DNA of 64,000 nt from Elgaria multicarinata webbii (taxonomy: Eukaryota > Chordata > Lepidosauria > Squamata > Anguidae), in assembly GCF_023053635.1 (NCBI RefSeq), contig NC_086175.1:128172240-128236239 (forward strand), given 5' to 3'. Positions 48,621-50,307 of this stretch are shown here, piece after piece. Positions within the stretch are counted from its first letter, which is position 1. Every line of letters begins with the position of its first letter. Below the pieces are notes generated by a model. That model did not search any database. It was not told the DNA's origin and saw nothing but the letters and a program-made list of their open reading frames with translations. Both the position numbers and the translations under genes were made by a program.

Positions 48621-49878
48621 TATATAGCACCATCAGTGTACAGTGTACTATTCTACTGTGACTGTTGCTCTGGGGGTTGGGTTGGCACTATTTTGTATAG
48701 TACAATACAAAATACAAACTATTTTGTATTCCTGTTTGGTGTTCACAAGCCCAAAACGCAACTCTGCCTTGTGACCTTATAAAACAATATTTTGCTTTCG
48801 TATCCACAACTAAAAAAAGTGGAGATCTTTGCCCTGCTCTCATGACCAAGATACAGCGGATCATTTTGTCTCACAGCCACACTGAATTTGTACGCAGTTT
48901 TACCCCCACAATTCAACAAGGCAGGCCCATTTCTGCCCTCTATAGAATGGGAGGCCACGGAATGCTCAGATGTGGCAGCAGCCATCTTCTGACTTGTTAG
49001 CTCGGCAACGTTGTGTGCGTTAGAACTGGACATAGCCAAAAACTTCTGACACCGATACATTCTTCCTTTTCTCTGCGCCTTTCTCCACAAAGGCTTGCAC
49101 GGAAATGGTGATGCCCATGTGTAGCGATGGCGTCAACGACATGTTTGAGCCTCAGAAGTGGGACTTCCACGCATACTCGGAAGAATGCTACAAAACCTGG
49201 GGAGTGAGACCTCGTCCTTCTTGGATCCCCACTTTCTATGGGGGGAAAAACATCAGTGCTCACAGCAACATCATTTTCAGGTGGGCTGCTAGTGCTTCTG
49301 TCGTAAGTGTTGGGGGTAGCGGGAATCTGTGTCTTGTCCCTAATTGCGGGGGGTGGGGTGGGGGATTCCCACTTTTCAGCCAAGGTCACTTCTCATAGCA
49401 GCTTACAGTTAAGATTCATGGAAATATATAATTAGGCTTATGGCAGAGGGTGAGGGAGAGAAACCGTACCTCCTGATGACGTGTTGCATGCTCCAGGCTG
49501 GCTGATGGTAACGTTACCTGCTTGGAGAAGCAGCCTTTCCTTTGATGGGCAGAGTTTTCCAGGCTGGAGGGCAGAGGCTACCTGTGGCACAGCGGTGGTG
49601 CCATTGTATCTCAGGCTGTTCCCCACATGCAGGTGTAGCGCTTATTTCTTCCTTTCCCTTCCAGTAACGGCGGTCTGGACCCCTGGTCTGGGGGCGGAGT
49701 AACCCGGAACATCACGAACACTCTCGTCGCTATCATGATCCCAGAAGGCGCCCATCACTTGGACCTGCGCTCCAACAGCCCATACGACCCTGACTCGGTG
49801 CTGCAAGCCCGCCTCCTGGAAGTCCACTACATGAGGCTGTGGCTACAGCAGTACCGGACTCATCAGCACCCTAAGTAG
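2499..49878 (+). CDS. PRCP: PRCP, lysosomal Pro-X carboxypeptidase, complete nine-exon gene
   Basis: Serine carboxypeptidase of family S28. It removes the C-terminal residue after a penultimate proline (known substrates include angiotensin II and alpha-MSH) in lysosomes and at the endothelial surface. Exons: 2499-2675, 32507-32647, 32786-32887, 33530-33711, 37403-37560, 41564-41736, 45857-46021, 49093-49280, 49665-49878. They total 1500 bp and encode 499 residues; human PRCP, from memory, is about 496. Every junction keeps frame with GT-AG introns. An N-terminal signal peptide (about residues 1-20) is followed by the alpha/beta hydrolase fold: nucleophile Ser182 in GGSYGG, Asp434 in [10 protein letters not shown], His459 in [10 protein letters not shown]-glycosylation sequons lie at N68, N104, N136, N235, N340, N349, N419 and N444. 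The paralogue DPP7 was considered, but segments such as [14 protein letters not shown] and GKNISAHSN follow PRCP closely. The gene appears intact. Confidence 0.96.
2838..3078 (+). mobile_element. CORE-SINE (MIR-like), + copy
   Basis: A tRNA-like head (GTAGTGGTTAGAGAGC, GGGTTCAAGTCCC) is followed by a MIR-like core (ACTTTGGGGCAGTCACTGAC, GGTTGTTGTGAGGATGAAAT). The tail GTTTTGGGTTCCTTGC ends in (AATAA)n-like sequence. Confidence 0.75.
3085..3605 (-). mobile_element. L2 (group E) 3' fragment, split by an L2-A insertion
   Basis: The minus strand shows the group E tail (3085-3245, with TTTCTTACCTGCCTCTCC on the plus strand). The preceding part resumes at 3531-3605 (AATGCTAAAAGACTGTCAAG, matching the 18270-19392 copy near its C-terminus). 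The interval 3246-3530 is a younger insertion. Confidence 0.65.
3246..3530 (-). mobile_element. L2 (group A) 3' end nested in L2-E
   Basis: GCCTAATACCCGAAGCTCTC on the plus strand, down to TCAGCTGGCGACGAAAG, matches the copies at 11706-12413 and 16450-17181. CTTTATT occurs on both flanks and may be a short target duplication. Confidence 0.75.
3805..3995 (+). mobile_element. tRNA-derived SINE
   Basis: A-box-like GTAGCTCGATGGTAGAG and B-box-like GTTTCGATCC come at tRNA spacing. They are followed by a body ending TCTGACTCTGTATAAGGCTGC. Related fragments occur at 38060-38188, 41796-41893 and 46105-46245. The lack of an acceptor-stem fold argues against a functional tRNA gene. Confidence 0.65.
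4027..4302 (+). mobile_element. CR1 3' fragment
   Basis: Begins in the region coding for GFK(T/N)GLDKSM-like residues and ends with GGGCTCTTCATACGTTCTCA, the tail type of the copy at 1-858. 5'-truncated. Confidence 0.75.
4427..5473 (-). mobile_element. Sauria SINE, minus strand, split by a solo LTR
   Basis: On the minus strand the head (GTGTGGCGCAGAGCGGTAAAG, GAGTCCGATCCC, TCAGGCAGCCGACTCGG) lies at 5361-5473. The rest (CCATCCTCCTGAGATCGG, GTGATTAGCCGGGGAAGGC-like, and the BovB-like end at GACTCAGTGCTTGC) lies at 4427-4618. The interval between is the LTR at 4619-5360, with GAGTC repeated at the junctions. This SINE is characteristic of squamates. Confidence 0.88.
4619..5360. mobile_element. 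Solo LTR of an LTR retroelement (fossil)
   Basis: A 742-bp insertion begins TG and ends CA. It is bounded by the 5-bp repeat GAGTC at 4614-4618 and 5361-5365. It interrupts a Sauria SINE, which fixes both borders. On the minus strand a TATATAA sits near 5229-5236 and an AATAAA near 4912-4918, so the transcriptional sense is probably minus. No internal coding region accompanies it, as expected after LTR-LTR recombination. Family (ERV or Gypsy) unresolved. It is younger than the SINE. Confidence 0.8.
5474..6142. other. Intron 1 sequence without recognised features
   Basis: No coding potential, repeat family or structured element that I can support. Confidence 0.5.
6143..6388 (+). mobile_element. 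CORE-SINE (MIR-like), + copy
   Basis: A near full-length copy: GAGAGCCAGTGTGGTGTAG, GTGACTTTGGGCCAGTCAC, GGGTTGTTGTTGTGAGGATA, CCGCCTTGGGTTCC, and a tail AAGGTGGGATATAAATG with AATAA repeats. The tail resembles the L2 (group C) end AAAGGCGGGATACAAATAAA, suggesting use of L2 machinery. Confidence 0.8.
6529..6724 (-). mobile_element. CR1 3' end, minus strand
   Basis: TCATAGAATAGCAGAGTTGG, then the region complementary to the CR1 C-terminus ending at TGCTCTAACAGTCAGGAAGT. Same subfamily as the copy at 42127-42906. Confidence 0.85.
6725..7279. other. Intron 1 sequence without recognised features
   Basis: AT-rich unique-looking sequence with a short CAG run near 7013. No gene or repeat supported. 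Confidence 0.5.
7280..8110 (-). mobile_element. L2 (group D) 3' half, minus strand
   Basis: The minus strand encodes [49 protein letters not shown] (about 7838-8005), the L2 C-terminus, preceded by [19 protein letters not shown]. The frame then shifts and continues to the 3' end near 7280, with an (AAT)-poor A-rich tail. 5'-truncated and broken. Confidence 0.8.
8322..8757 (+). mobile_element. BovB (RTE) LINE, C-terminal and 3' end
   Basis: An open frame to 8737 gives the RTE/BovB C-terminus: [68 protein letters not shown], ending RKRLNE. The 3' tail is CATCATCATCAC. 5'-truncated, but this stretch is open, so fairly young. BovB is known for horizontal transfer between squamates and ruminants. 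Confidence 0.9.
8826..8976 (-). mobile_element. CR1 tail fragment, minus strand
   Basis: Complement of the CR1 3' tail: GACTAAAGGTCCATTTAGTC, GAGTGCAACAGCATCCTCC. Confidence 0.55.
8977..9624. other. Unclassified intron 1 sequence, AT-rich at its end
   Basis: The T-rich 9400-9600 stretch may be a decayed LINE 3' UTR, but no family can be assigned. No gene seen. Confidence 0.4.
9625..9680 (-). mobile_element. BovB 3'-end remnant
   Basis: GTTTATTCGTTCAGTCGCTT, then GACTTCATGGACCAGCCCACG, is the complement of the end of the BovB copy at 8690-8740. Confidence 0.7.
9681..11705. other. Unclassified intron 1 sequence
   Basis: About 2 kb without a recognisable repeat or coding exon. It contains poly(T) runs at about 10219 and 11387. 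AAAGCATTAGCTGCATTGTC occurs twice near 11265 and 11295, a small local duplication. Confidence 0.45.
11706..12413 (-). mobile_element. L2 (group A) 3' half with an open C-terminal frame
   Basis: From 12377 down to 11916 the minus strand encodes 153 residues: LDYCNALY-like start, [69 protein letters not shown]. This is the L2 C-terminus after the reverse transcriptase. The 3' end is ACCGCCCAATAG with a TTTATT tail. 5'-truncated, little decayed. Confidence 0.85.
12414..13508. other. Unclassified intron 1 sequence
   Basis: No family or gene recognised. Short open frames here have no protein-like features. Confidence 0.45.
13511..13614. mobile_element. Palindromic MITE with TA target site, short copy
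   Basis: Ends CCGTATTTCTTCGATTCTAA and its complement, flanked by TA on both sides (13509-13510, 13615-13616). The 104-bp copy is nearly all hairpin. A TA duplication suggests Tc1/mariner-type mobilisation. A 180-bp relative is at 60402-60581. Confidence 0.75.
13682..13942 (+). mobile_element. L2 (group B) 3' end
   Basis: Reads [12 protein letters not shown]-like at the start, then the 3' UTR ending TGTACAGCACCATGTACATTG, then ATAAATAAATAA. Same 3' end as 39065-40017 and 40246-41279. Confidence 0.8.
14208..14346. mobile_element. Palindromic MITE (CTAGACCTAAGGTTT type)
   Basis: The arms AGCTAGACCTAAGGTTTA and AAACCTTAGGTCTAGTTAG are inverted. CTTAG is present at both borders (14203-14207, 14347-14351), a possible 5-bp target duplication. 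Confidence 0.6.
14671..14861. mobile_element. Palindromic MITE (CCTGTTCAGACAACAC type), copy 1
   Basis: Terminal repeats CCTGTTCAGACAACACACTA and TTAGCATGTCGTCTGAACAG, with internal AACCATGG-containing repeats. Relatives at 31191-31401 and 36187-36415, and a rearranged one at 52281-52389. Probably a non-autonomous hAT-like family; no clear 8-bp duplication. Confidence 0.65.
14990..15440 (+). mobile_element. L2 (group C) 3' end
   Basis: Encodes (14998-15267) [55 protein letters not shown], an L2 C-terminus. The 3' end is GCCGCCTTGAGGCCCAGCAT, then GCGGGATACAAATAAATAAA. 5'-truncated; this segment is open. Confidence 0.82.
15441..16449. other. Unclassified intron 1 sequence
   Basis: Only homopolymer C near 15715 and unique-looking sequence. 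No gene or repeat supported. Confidence 0.45.
16450..17181 (-). mobile_element. L2 (group A) 3' half
   Basis: The minus-strand frame 17197-16679 encodes [69 protein letters not shown]. 5'-truncated, near-identical in structure to 11706-12413. Confidence 0.85.
17187..17331 (-). mobile_element. Second partial L2-A piece abutting the first
   Basis: Repeats AAAAGGTCTTCAGCTGGCGA to CTCCTAGTAGCCACC, the segment already present at 16690-16808. Either a second insertion or an internal duplication. Confidence 0.7.
17332..18269. other. Unclassified intron 1 sequence
   Basis: Nothing recognised beyond short AT-rich runs. Confidence 0.45.
18270..19433 (+). mobile_element. L2 (group E), reverse transcriptase C-half to 3' end
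   Basis: The longest L2 copy. The frame 18287-18922 gives [20 protein letters not shown] and the catalytic ADDTQ box, then [19 protein letters not shown] and [10 protein letters not shown]. The frame shifts near 18850 and continues to 19277 with [39 protein letters not shown]. The 3' end GTTGTTCCCCGCCTCGAT leads into (ATT)n at 19393-19433. Older than the A-C copies. Confidence 0.85.
19434..20321. other. Unclassified intron 1 sequence
   Basis: No repeat family or gene recognised. Confidence 0.45.
20385..20538 (+). repeat. DIRS left inverted terminal repeat
   Basis: CTTCATCGTGGTCTCTATGC to CCTTACCTCAGTT. Its inner about 130 bp is the complement of 26050-26190 with about one difference. It contains a GC-rich GGGCGGGAACCCC segment that may serve as promoter. 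Confidence 0.9.
20724..22838 (+). CDS. DIRS gag-like frame (fossil)
   Basis: A 704-residue frame in the position of the DIRS structural gene. Near the N-terminus is a cysteine/histidine cluster (CVSC at 10-13, CVLC at 26-29, CHHC at 39-42). It is followed by a lysine-rich stretch near residue 135, a long proline/serine-rich region, a more globular C-terminal half, and a glutamine/arginine-rich end. Assigned by position and composition. Its last part overlaps the following frame. Confidence 0.8.
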   Translation: MAVKAPFRKCVSCGAKLPPTDGHSLCVLCLGESHKVQSCHHCMAFTKQTRKNRADRLRSILWEKALRATEPKRAKMDKPPTKTSDTELEISSFVVGDETVAHYRAEIPLTPGRSLASSAAKKLSIKARTPRSSEMEKKKKKKKRLEKSSPRHSGKSKSSSTVPTSLPTATATSSVPNQPSIPSIVSTPARRKQHEPPSLSEGEIRDSASAASTRDPARLTTTDEAAEVPRPGTPRPAPIEVQQSPRPDWDRSSQVAYYRPENRYYDWEGYRPHDYLPEGRRLQYPPEAYFAYPPPPTRVCRIPVAPPLSHHSSPTSTLRHRVDASPRRPAPHQEQALQPIQQQIEAPSSPDNDYPSDSESALSIAPSIPSPEDAVYSTDPASPSDDSGRFAEHVLRMAQSLGLDIQKPEDQVQDKIYDVFHTEDNAPVAIPLPQTLIQTAQLAWKTPTSNQPNSRKLEAMYRIQDKDAGFLLQHPKPNSIVVESAQGRSQRSHSAPTDKEGRKLDVTGRKIYSSSSLGIRAATYEATMARYQLFLWQKIGSLCDHLPEDKRELARVFQSEATAIARQQLSTARHQTDCHSKAMMGAVALRRHAWLRSANLTTETKTRIESLPFDGEGLFNSKTDEALDTIYKARTTARRMGFNAPSQQYKPRRWTKPPAQQYQNRPFYQPHPRQQQQQLQKKRPFQSRFQGDKRQPDFSKKQRV
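22651..24741 (+). CDS. DIRS reverse transcriptase / RNase H frame (fossil)
   Basis: A 696-residue frame. Reverse-transcriptase signatures: [47 protein letters not shown] and YLDDWLL. The RNase H region follows ([46 protein letters not shown]). A C-terminal part with [15 protein letters not shown] and YIFPPFPL occupies the place of the methyltransferase-like domain known in DIRS. The start may lie inside the overlap with gag. Confidence 0.88.
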   Translation: MHHPNNTNRVVGQNHLPNNTKTGHFINPILGNNNSSCRRKGPSRVDSRGINVNLTLAKNSGFDSRAPNLPPFLNRLAPHFHQWELITTDSWVLTIIKQGYAIEFDVLPPPSGPKVTAPSAPLLLEVQTLLAKGAISPVPPHQINQGFFSRYFTVPKKDGGLRPIMDLRNLNNYICPKKFRMTTVSSVLQLLHAGLWFAVVDLRDAYFHIAIRESHQPYLRFAIGTQQFQFSVLPFGLSTAPRVFTKTMAVVCAHLRQKQIFIYPYLDDWLLVAENKSTLRDNISTTLNLLNSLGLWVNEEKSILTPQRKIDFIGVTLSSLDGKAFLPLARAKTLHDSIVDIEKRTRHSAWTIQRLLGLMAATTAVITFARLRMRVLQGWFLRTFDLRLNAHRTFLSIPKQVRASLKWWRSMGNLLEGVPFQRPSPSVTIATDASMEGWGAHCNNLTAQGRWPPFLKEEHINHLELLAVEYAIKTFARIIEGRNVLIATDNTTVVCYINRQGGTRSYPLTRSATRIWNWCIKRDTYLVAVHVAGKDNVIADSLSRSFHTDHEWELDVDTREHLFRCWGYPAVDVFATEGNAACSRFCSRAGKGENSLGDAFTRTWKGNLLYIFPPFPLLTRVLAKITMDNSDCILVTPWWPRQAWFPHALRLSRQIYIRLPSIPNLLSRHQGKVRHPDLSTLKMTAWRIIPTPLSVP
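22896..25751 (+). CDS. DIRS tyrosine recombinase frame, overlapping RT (fossil)
   Basis: A frame of 951 codons. The recognisable tyrosine recombinase is in roughly the last 350 residues (from about 24690): [16 protein letters not shown], the first arginine in [21 protein letters not shown], and the tyrosine in VRHYNVD. The upstream 600 codons overlap the RT frame and show no recognisable domain. Overlap of recombinase and RT frames is known in DIRS elements. Confidence 0.85.
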   Translation: MGVNNNRLLGAHYHQAGLRHRIRCPSSSFGTESNSTVRTSSPRSPDPPSEGSYLSGATTSNQPGILLPLLHGPEEGWRSSTYHGPKKSKQLHLPQEIPYDNGFFGTPTPSRRPLVRGGRFEGRLFPYSDQGVTSTLPAIRHWNSTIPILRSPFRTLDGAQGLHEDDGSSLRPSKTKTNFHLSIPGRLAAGSGEQIHATRQYIYDPQFIELVRPLGQRREVHSNSSKEDRLYRGDLIIPGWQSFPSSGQSKDASRLHRRYREANKTLSLDNSKATGLDGSHYGRHHVCEASHESFTRMVPENVRPSPQRSQNFSLHPETSTGIAEMVALDGEFVGRRPVSTTIAFGNDRYRCLHGRLGSPLQQPYCTRAMAPLPEGRAYQPPRTLGSGVCDKDFCPDHRGQKCPDSHRQHHGSLLYQQTGWNQVVPVDSICNQNMELVYKEGYLPCGGSCCREGQCHRRLTQQVLPHRPRVGARRRYQGTPLSMLGVSSRRRLRHRGKRSLLQVLQQSWKRRKFTRRRIHKNVERKSPVHLPSVPSPNKGPSEDHDGQFGLHPSNTVVAKTGLVSACSSSIETNLHQAPVDTEPLVSTPGQGSASRFIHTEDDGVEDNPNASLGTVNLTVDQILMASRKPSTRKSYAKKWQRFLIFASKSNQPAISCPISTILEYLLSLYRQGLRLSSIRVHLASIAAFHDGVEGYSPFSHPLSKTFLKGLKNTIPTIKNVVPSWSLSVVLQSLTAKPFEPMATADLRLLSFKTVFLIAITSARRASELRALRIDPPFTVFHRDKVVLRTDPSFLPKVVSNFHASQDIILPAFFPSPTTAIETSLHTLDVRRALAFYKARTESFRKTKQLFVCYGEPSKGLAVSCQRLSRWIVETINLAYSVSKLELQQSVQAHSTRAVATSVAFSRGVSLTDVCKAATWSTPSTFVRHYNVDTRARQDCTFGRAVLSEVLR
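25828..25921. repeat. DIRS internal complementary region
   Basis: 25828-25862 is the complement of the left outer end (CCCATATGTGTGATGCATAG, ACCACGATGAAG). 25862-25921 is the complement of the right outer end (ATGCAGGTTGCTTACCTG, GAGTGGTCATCTATGCATTC). The two ends differ from each other, and each half matches its own end by eye. Known role: template for restoring the termini through a circular intermediate. Confidence 0.92.
26050..26236 (+). repeat. DIRS right inverted terminal repeat with extension
   Basis: The complement of the left repeat plus about 27-30 extra outer bases (CTACAGTTACAGGTAAGCAA, CCTGCATTT) missing from the left end. Asymmetric extension of one terminus is a known DIRS property. 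Confidence 0.88.
26406..30014. other. Unclassified 3.6-kb stretch of intron 1
   Basis: The longest repeat-poor stretch in the window. No coding exon with protein-like conservation could be recognised. Short frames near 27135-27518, 28066-28440 and 29119-29340 look accidental. 29895-30000 may be an old LINE tail (GCATTTTTATCCCACTCTTC). Confidence 0.45.
30015..30507 (+). mobile_element. L1-clade LINE, ORF2 C-terminal and 3' end
   Basis: Reads [17 protein letters not shown] (the HxFWxCP motif of L1 ORF2 C-termini) near 30018. After frame changes it reads [20 protein letters not shown] and LEDKYTDIW-like residues to 30365. The 3' UTR ends GTTGATATTCACAATAATTT and an A-run. The only clear L1 piece in the window; truncated and broken. 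Confidence 0.75.
30508..32015. other. Intron 1 sequence, mostly unclassified
   Basis: Apart from the MITE at 31191-31401 and a doubtful LINE remnant near 31440-31700, nothing is recognised. Confidence 0.45.
31191..31401. mobile_element. Palindromic MITE (CCTGTTCAGACAACAC type), copy 2
   Basis: GCCTGTTAAGACAACACACT at one end and TGTCATCTGAACAGGC at the other, with several internal AACCATGG-like units. Confidence 0.6.
32016..32352 (+). mobile_element. CR1 3' end just upstream of PRCP exon 2
   Basis: Codes for [26 protein letters not shown]-like residues and NFLTVRAV, then ends CCTTCCAACTCTATGATTCT. 5'-truncated; lies about 155 bp before the exon 2 acceptor. Confidence 0.88.
32507..32647 (+). 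CDS. PRCP: PRCP exon 2
   Basis: Residues 60-106, phase 0 at both ends, after CTACAG and before GTGAGT. It contains DHFGF and FYTGNEGD, hallmark S28 motifs at the start of the hydrolase fold, and sequons N68 and N104. It follows intron 1 (about 29.8 kb) and lies only about 155 bp after a CR1 fragment. Confidence 0.96.
32786..32887 (+). CDS. PRCP: PRCP exon 3
   Basis: Residues 107-140, phase 0 at both ends, separated from exon 2 by a 138-bp intron. It contains the conserved [14 protein letters not shown] segment of S28 peptidases and sequon N136. Confidence 0.96.
33530..33711 (+). CDS. PRCP: PRCP exon 4 (nucleophile serine)
   Basis: Encodes residues 141-200 plus two bases of codon 201. It holds the nucleophile elbow GGSYGG with Ser182, followed by [12 protein letters not shown], which is nearly invariant in PRCP. 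The acceptor is TTGTTTCAG and the donor GTGAGT. Confidence 0.96.
33712..34067. other. Start of PRCP intron 4, no features
   Basis: Nothing recognised between the exon 4 donor and the LINE at 34068. Confidence 0.5.
34068..35015 (-). mobile_element. L2 (group B) 3' half in PRCP intron 4
   Basis: The minus strand encodes [49 protein letters not shown], then after frame changes [19 protein letters not shown] and [20 protein letters not shown]. The 3' end is GTACAGCACCATGTACACTG with TAAATAAATAAA. An (ATT) expansion near 34260 interrupts the tail. Confidence 0.85.
35016..36186. other. Intron 4 sequence without recognised features
   Basis: No repeat family or exon recognised. Confidence 0.45.
36187..36415. 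mobile_element. Palindromic MITE (CCTGTTCAGACAACAC type), copy 3
   Basis: GGCCTGGTTCAGACAACATG and GCGTGTTATCTGAACAAGGCC are inverted terminal repeats. The centre holds a second inverted repeat around ACCATTATAAACCATTATAA. Confidence 0.6.
36421..36812 (-). mobile_element. L2 (group C) 3' end with (ATT)n tail
   Basis: (ATT)n at 36421-36460 is the LINE tail, followed by TTTGTATCCCGCCTTTTGCT. The complement of the C-terminal coding region seen at 14990-15440 continues to CTTCTCCAGAAGATCTTAA. Confidence 0.82.
36826..36902. repeat. Short tandem repeat, unit about 23-26 bp
   Basis: GAAAGATCATTAATGAAATA recurs about three times, the last copy diverged. Confidence 0.8.
37403..37560 (+). CDS. PRCP: PRCP exon 5
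   Basis: Completes Gly201 and encodes residues 202-253 plus one base. [18 protein letters not shown] is diagnostic for PRCP rather than DPP7. It includes sequon N235 (NCS). The donor GTGGGC is a weaker form than those of exons 2-4. Confidence 0.96.
37561..38440. other. Intron 5 start, mostly unclassified
   Basis: Only a tRNA-derived SINE fragment (38060-38188) is recognised. Confidence 0.45.
38060..38188 (+). mobile_element. tRNA-derived SINE fragment
   Basis: GACTGTAGCTCAATAGTTGA, TGCTTTGCATGGAGAAAGTC, ending GGTCTAACTCGATATAAGGC. Same family as 3805-3995. Confidence 0.65.
38441..38526 (-). mobile_element. CR1 3'-tail fragment
   Basis: ATCATAGAATCATCGAATAG to CAATGCAGGAATCCACCCC, the complement of the CR1 end. 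Confidence 0.8.
39065..40017 (+). mobile_element. L2 (group B) with open C-terminal frame, nested in CR1
   Basis: The frame 39068-39784 encodes 238 residues: [95 protein letters not shown]. The 3' end is TGTACAGCACCATGTACATTG with an (AATAA)n tail. 5'-truncated but open to the natural stop, hence young. Confidence 0.88.
40122..40245 (-). mobile_element. L2 (group A) 3'-end fragment
   Basis: TTTATTTATTTATTTATTAC and CCGCCCCACAGCTGAAGCTC, the complement of an L2-A-like 3' end, next to the second L2-B. Confidence 0.75.
40246..41279 (+). mobile_element. L2 (group B), second copy, with open C-terminal frame
   Basis: The frame 40341-41069 encodes 242 residues collinear with the 39065 copy ([20 protein letters not shown] to [12 protein letters not shown]). 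The upstream bases 40250-40340 extend the coding homology ([14 protein letters not shown] region in another frame). The tail is ATAAATAAT repeats. Little decayed. Confidence 0.88.
41306..41563. other. End of intron 5, mostly unclassified
   Basis: GGCTAGATGGACGAACGGTC to TAACTCAGC near 41420-41450 may be a tRNA-SINE remnant. Nothing else seen. Confidence 0.4.
41564..41736 (+). CDS. PRCP: PRCP exon 6 (helical cap domain)
   Basis: Residues 254-311, ending in phase 0. It contains FHLCSPL and [14 protein letters not shown], part of the mostly helical domain inserted in the hydrolase fold that caps the active site in family S28. It is flanked by TTTTCTAG and GTAAGC. Confidence 0.96.
41796..41893 (+). 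mobile_element. tRNA-derived SINE fragment
   Basis: TTAGCTCAGGGGTAGAGCAC, CCATGCAAAAGATCTCAGAT, TCAAGCCTTGGGA. A tRNA-like head without the rest of the SINE; it joins a CR1 tail. Confidence 0.6.
41896..42005 (+). mobile_element. CR1 3'-tail fragment
   Basis: TGTGGGCATCTGGTTGGCCA, ATGCTGGACTAGATGGACCC to GCTGTTCTTATGTTA. Same tail type as 660-858. Confidence 0.75.
42040..42126. mobile_element. Palindromic MITE (ACTACAACTCCCATC type)
   Basis: CCCTCCAGATGTTGTTGGAC, TACAACTCCCATTAACC and the inverted AGCCCAACAACATCTGGAAG form the hairpin. Confidence 0.65.
42127..42906 (+). mobile_element. CR1 LINE 3' part with a long open frame
   Basis: Open to the natural stop at 42820. Encodes [104 protein letters not shown]. 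The 3' end repeats TTCTATGA, the CR1 octamer tail. 5'-truncated within the reverse transcriptase; young copy. Confidence 0.92.
43262..43382. mobile_element. Palindromic MITE (ACTACAACTCCCATC type)
   Basis: TTGGACTATAACTCCCATCA and GATGGTGGGAGCTGCAAATC are inverted around a GCCAGCATGGCCAATGG loop. Confidence 0.6.
43503..43537. repeat. (CA)n microsatellite
   Basis: About 17 CA units. Confidence 0.95.
44035..44400. repeat. Unrecognised dispersed block, copy 1
   Basis: Collinear with 59030-59420. Shared landmarks in order: GATGGC, TTTTGTC, TATGCG, TGGGTGG(C/T)GTAAGC, TGACAAAACTAATGTGATTA with TCC, GCTGAA, CTCTGCTTAATCC-like, CCATAGAGGTTAG/CAGAGGTAGG. There are no LINE, SINE or MITE hallmarks. 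It could be an old repeat family or a segmental duplication. Confidence 0.55.
44401..44974. other. Intron 6 sequence without recognised features
   Basis: C- and T-rich runs near 44502-44620; no gene or repeat supported. Confidence 0.45.
44975..45206 (-). mobile_element. CORE-SINE (MIR-like), minus copy
   Basis: TATTTATATCCCACCTTTTT, CCTGTGAGGTAGGTTGGGC, AGTGAGCTTCCATGGCTGAG, TCCAACACTCTACACTGGCT: the complement of the full element. Confidence 0.8.
45265..45668 (-). mobile_element. Older CR1/L3-like fragment, minus strand
   Basis: AAGAATTGCTTTGATCAGGC, GGCTGGTGTCCTTCATGAAT, GAAAAGTACTTCCTTTTTGC and the CATGTCTCTCCATCCCACTC end. The complement of a diverged CR1 3' half, more decayed than the other CR1 copies. 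Confidence 0.65.
45857..46021 (+). CDS. PRCP: PRCP exon 7 (helical cap domain)
   Basis: Residues 312-366, phase 0 at both ends. [18 protein letters not shown] resembles human PRCP almost residue for residue. It has sequons N340 and N349 and ends with GWSYQ just before the ACTE of exon 8. Confidence 0.96.
46105..46245 (+). mobile_element. tRNA-derived SINE, head missing
   Basis: AGGTTCAGTCCCTGGCACCT, AAAAGGATCTCCAAGCAGGT, ATGGACAGACGGTCTGACTT. Confidence 0.6.
46246..46745. mobile_element. Putative hAT-like non-autonomous fragment with purine-rich interior
   Basis: Begins AGAGGTCCCCAACCTTTTTG, a terminus type I associate with hAT elements. About 260 bp of the interior (46380-46640) is almost pure purine with repeated GGGAGGG blocks on the plus strand. 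The far terminus is unclear. Confidence 0.4.
46757..47282 (-). mobile_element. CR1 3' half, minus strand
   Basis: The minus strand encodes [69 protein letters not shown]. The 3' tail at 46757 reads AGAATAGTAGAGTTGGAAGG. Small deletions are present; 5'-truncated. Confidence 0.88.
47283..48568. other. Intron 7 sequence, unclassified, with GGTTAA/TTAACC palindromes
   Basis: Between 48040 and 48350 are several short palindromic motifs: GAGTTAATTAACCCTC, GAGGGTTAAACAACCCTC, AACTCTTGAATAACCCTC, GAGGGTTAATTAACCC. No named element recognised. A MITE fragment (GGAGTTGTAGTCCAACACAT) lies near 48523. Confidence 0.5.
48569..48650 (-). mobile_element. (ATT)n array with L2-B tail remnant
   Basis: (ATT)n at 48569-48620, then TATATAGCACCATCAGTGTA, the extreme 3' end of L2-B in minus orientation. 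Only the tail survived. Confidence 0.7.
49093..49280 (+). CDS. PRCP: PRCP exon 8
   Basis: Residues 367-428 plus two bases of codon 429. It contains [20 protein letters not shown] with sequon N419. The acceptor is CCACAAAG, a weak pyrimidine context, but it keeps the reading frame and the family alignment. The donor is GTGGGC. Confidence 0.95.
49665..49878 (+). CDS. PRCP: PRCP exon 9 (Asp and His of the triad, stop)
   Basis: Encodes residues 429-499 and the TAG stop. It contains [12 protein letters not shown] with catalytic Asp434, sequon N444, and EGAHHLDLR with catalytic His459. The tail after LEVHYMRLW is variable in the family, so the exact C-terminus carries little information. Confidence 0.96.
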
Positions 49879-50307
49879 CCGGCCGCTGTTGGAGTTTGTG
49901 CTCACTGTTTTCTCCTAGTGACGTCGAAGGGACCGAATTGTCTCGTTTTGCAAAATCCCTTCTTGTTTCTCTCTTCCTCTTTCCCCCTCTCCTAATCCAA
50001 GCACTCTCTTTGACCCCTCTGGTTGTACAAAGGACCATTTGCAGTAGCAAGCCCAAACCAACACGCTACAGCTCTGGACTGGTGGGAGGCGCAGCACTGC
50101 TCAGGCATCTGCGGACTTCTACTGTTCCCGGTTGGGCACTGAGACCCACAGTCTGAGAGTGTAGAATGTTTCCTGGGGTGGGGGGCAGGGAGAGAGAGAG
50201 AGAGAGAAAAGGCAGGTACCTTCTCCCTCCCCTCCCTCCCCTGCCCAGCCATCCATGTGTGGGAAGCTGGACATCATACCTTATTAAGCTTTGGGTTTCA
50301 TTGCCAA

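Noticed and set aside
2499-49878. The host gene as DPP7 (dipeptidyl peptidase 2)
   Set aside because: Both are S28 enzymes, but exon segments such as [18 protein letters not shown]-like FHLCSPL and [10 protein letters not shown] with GGKNIS match PRCP rather than DPP7 as I know them.
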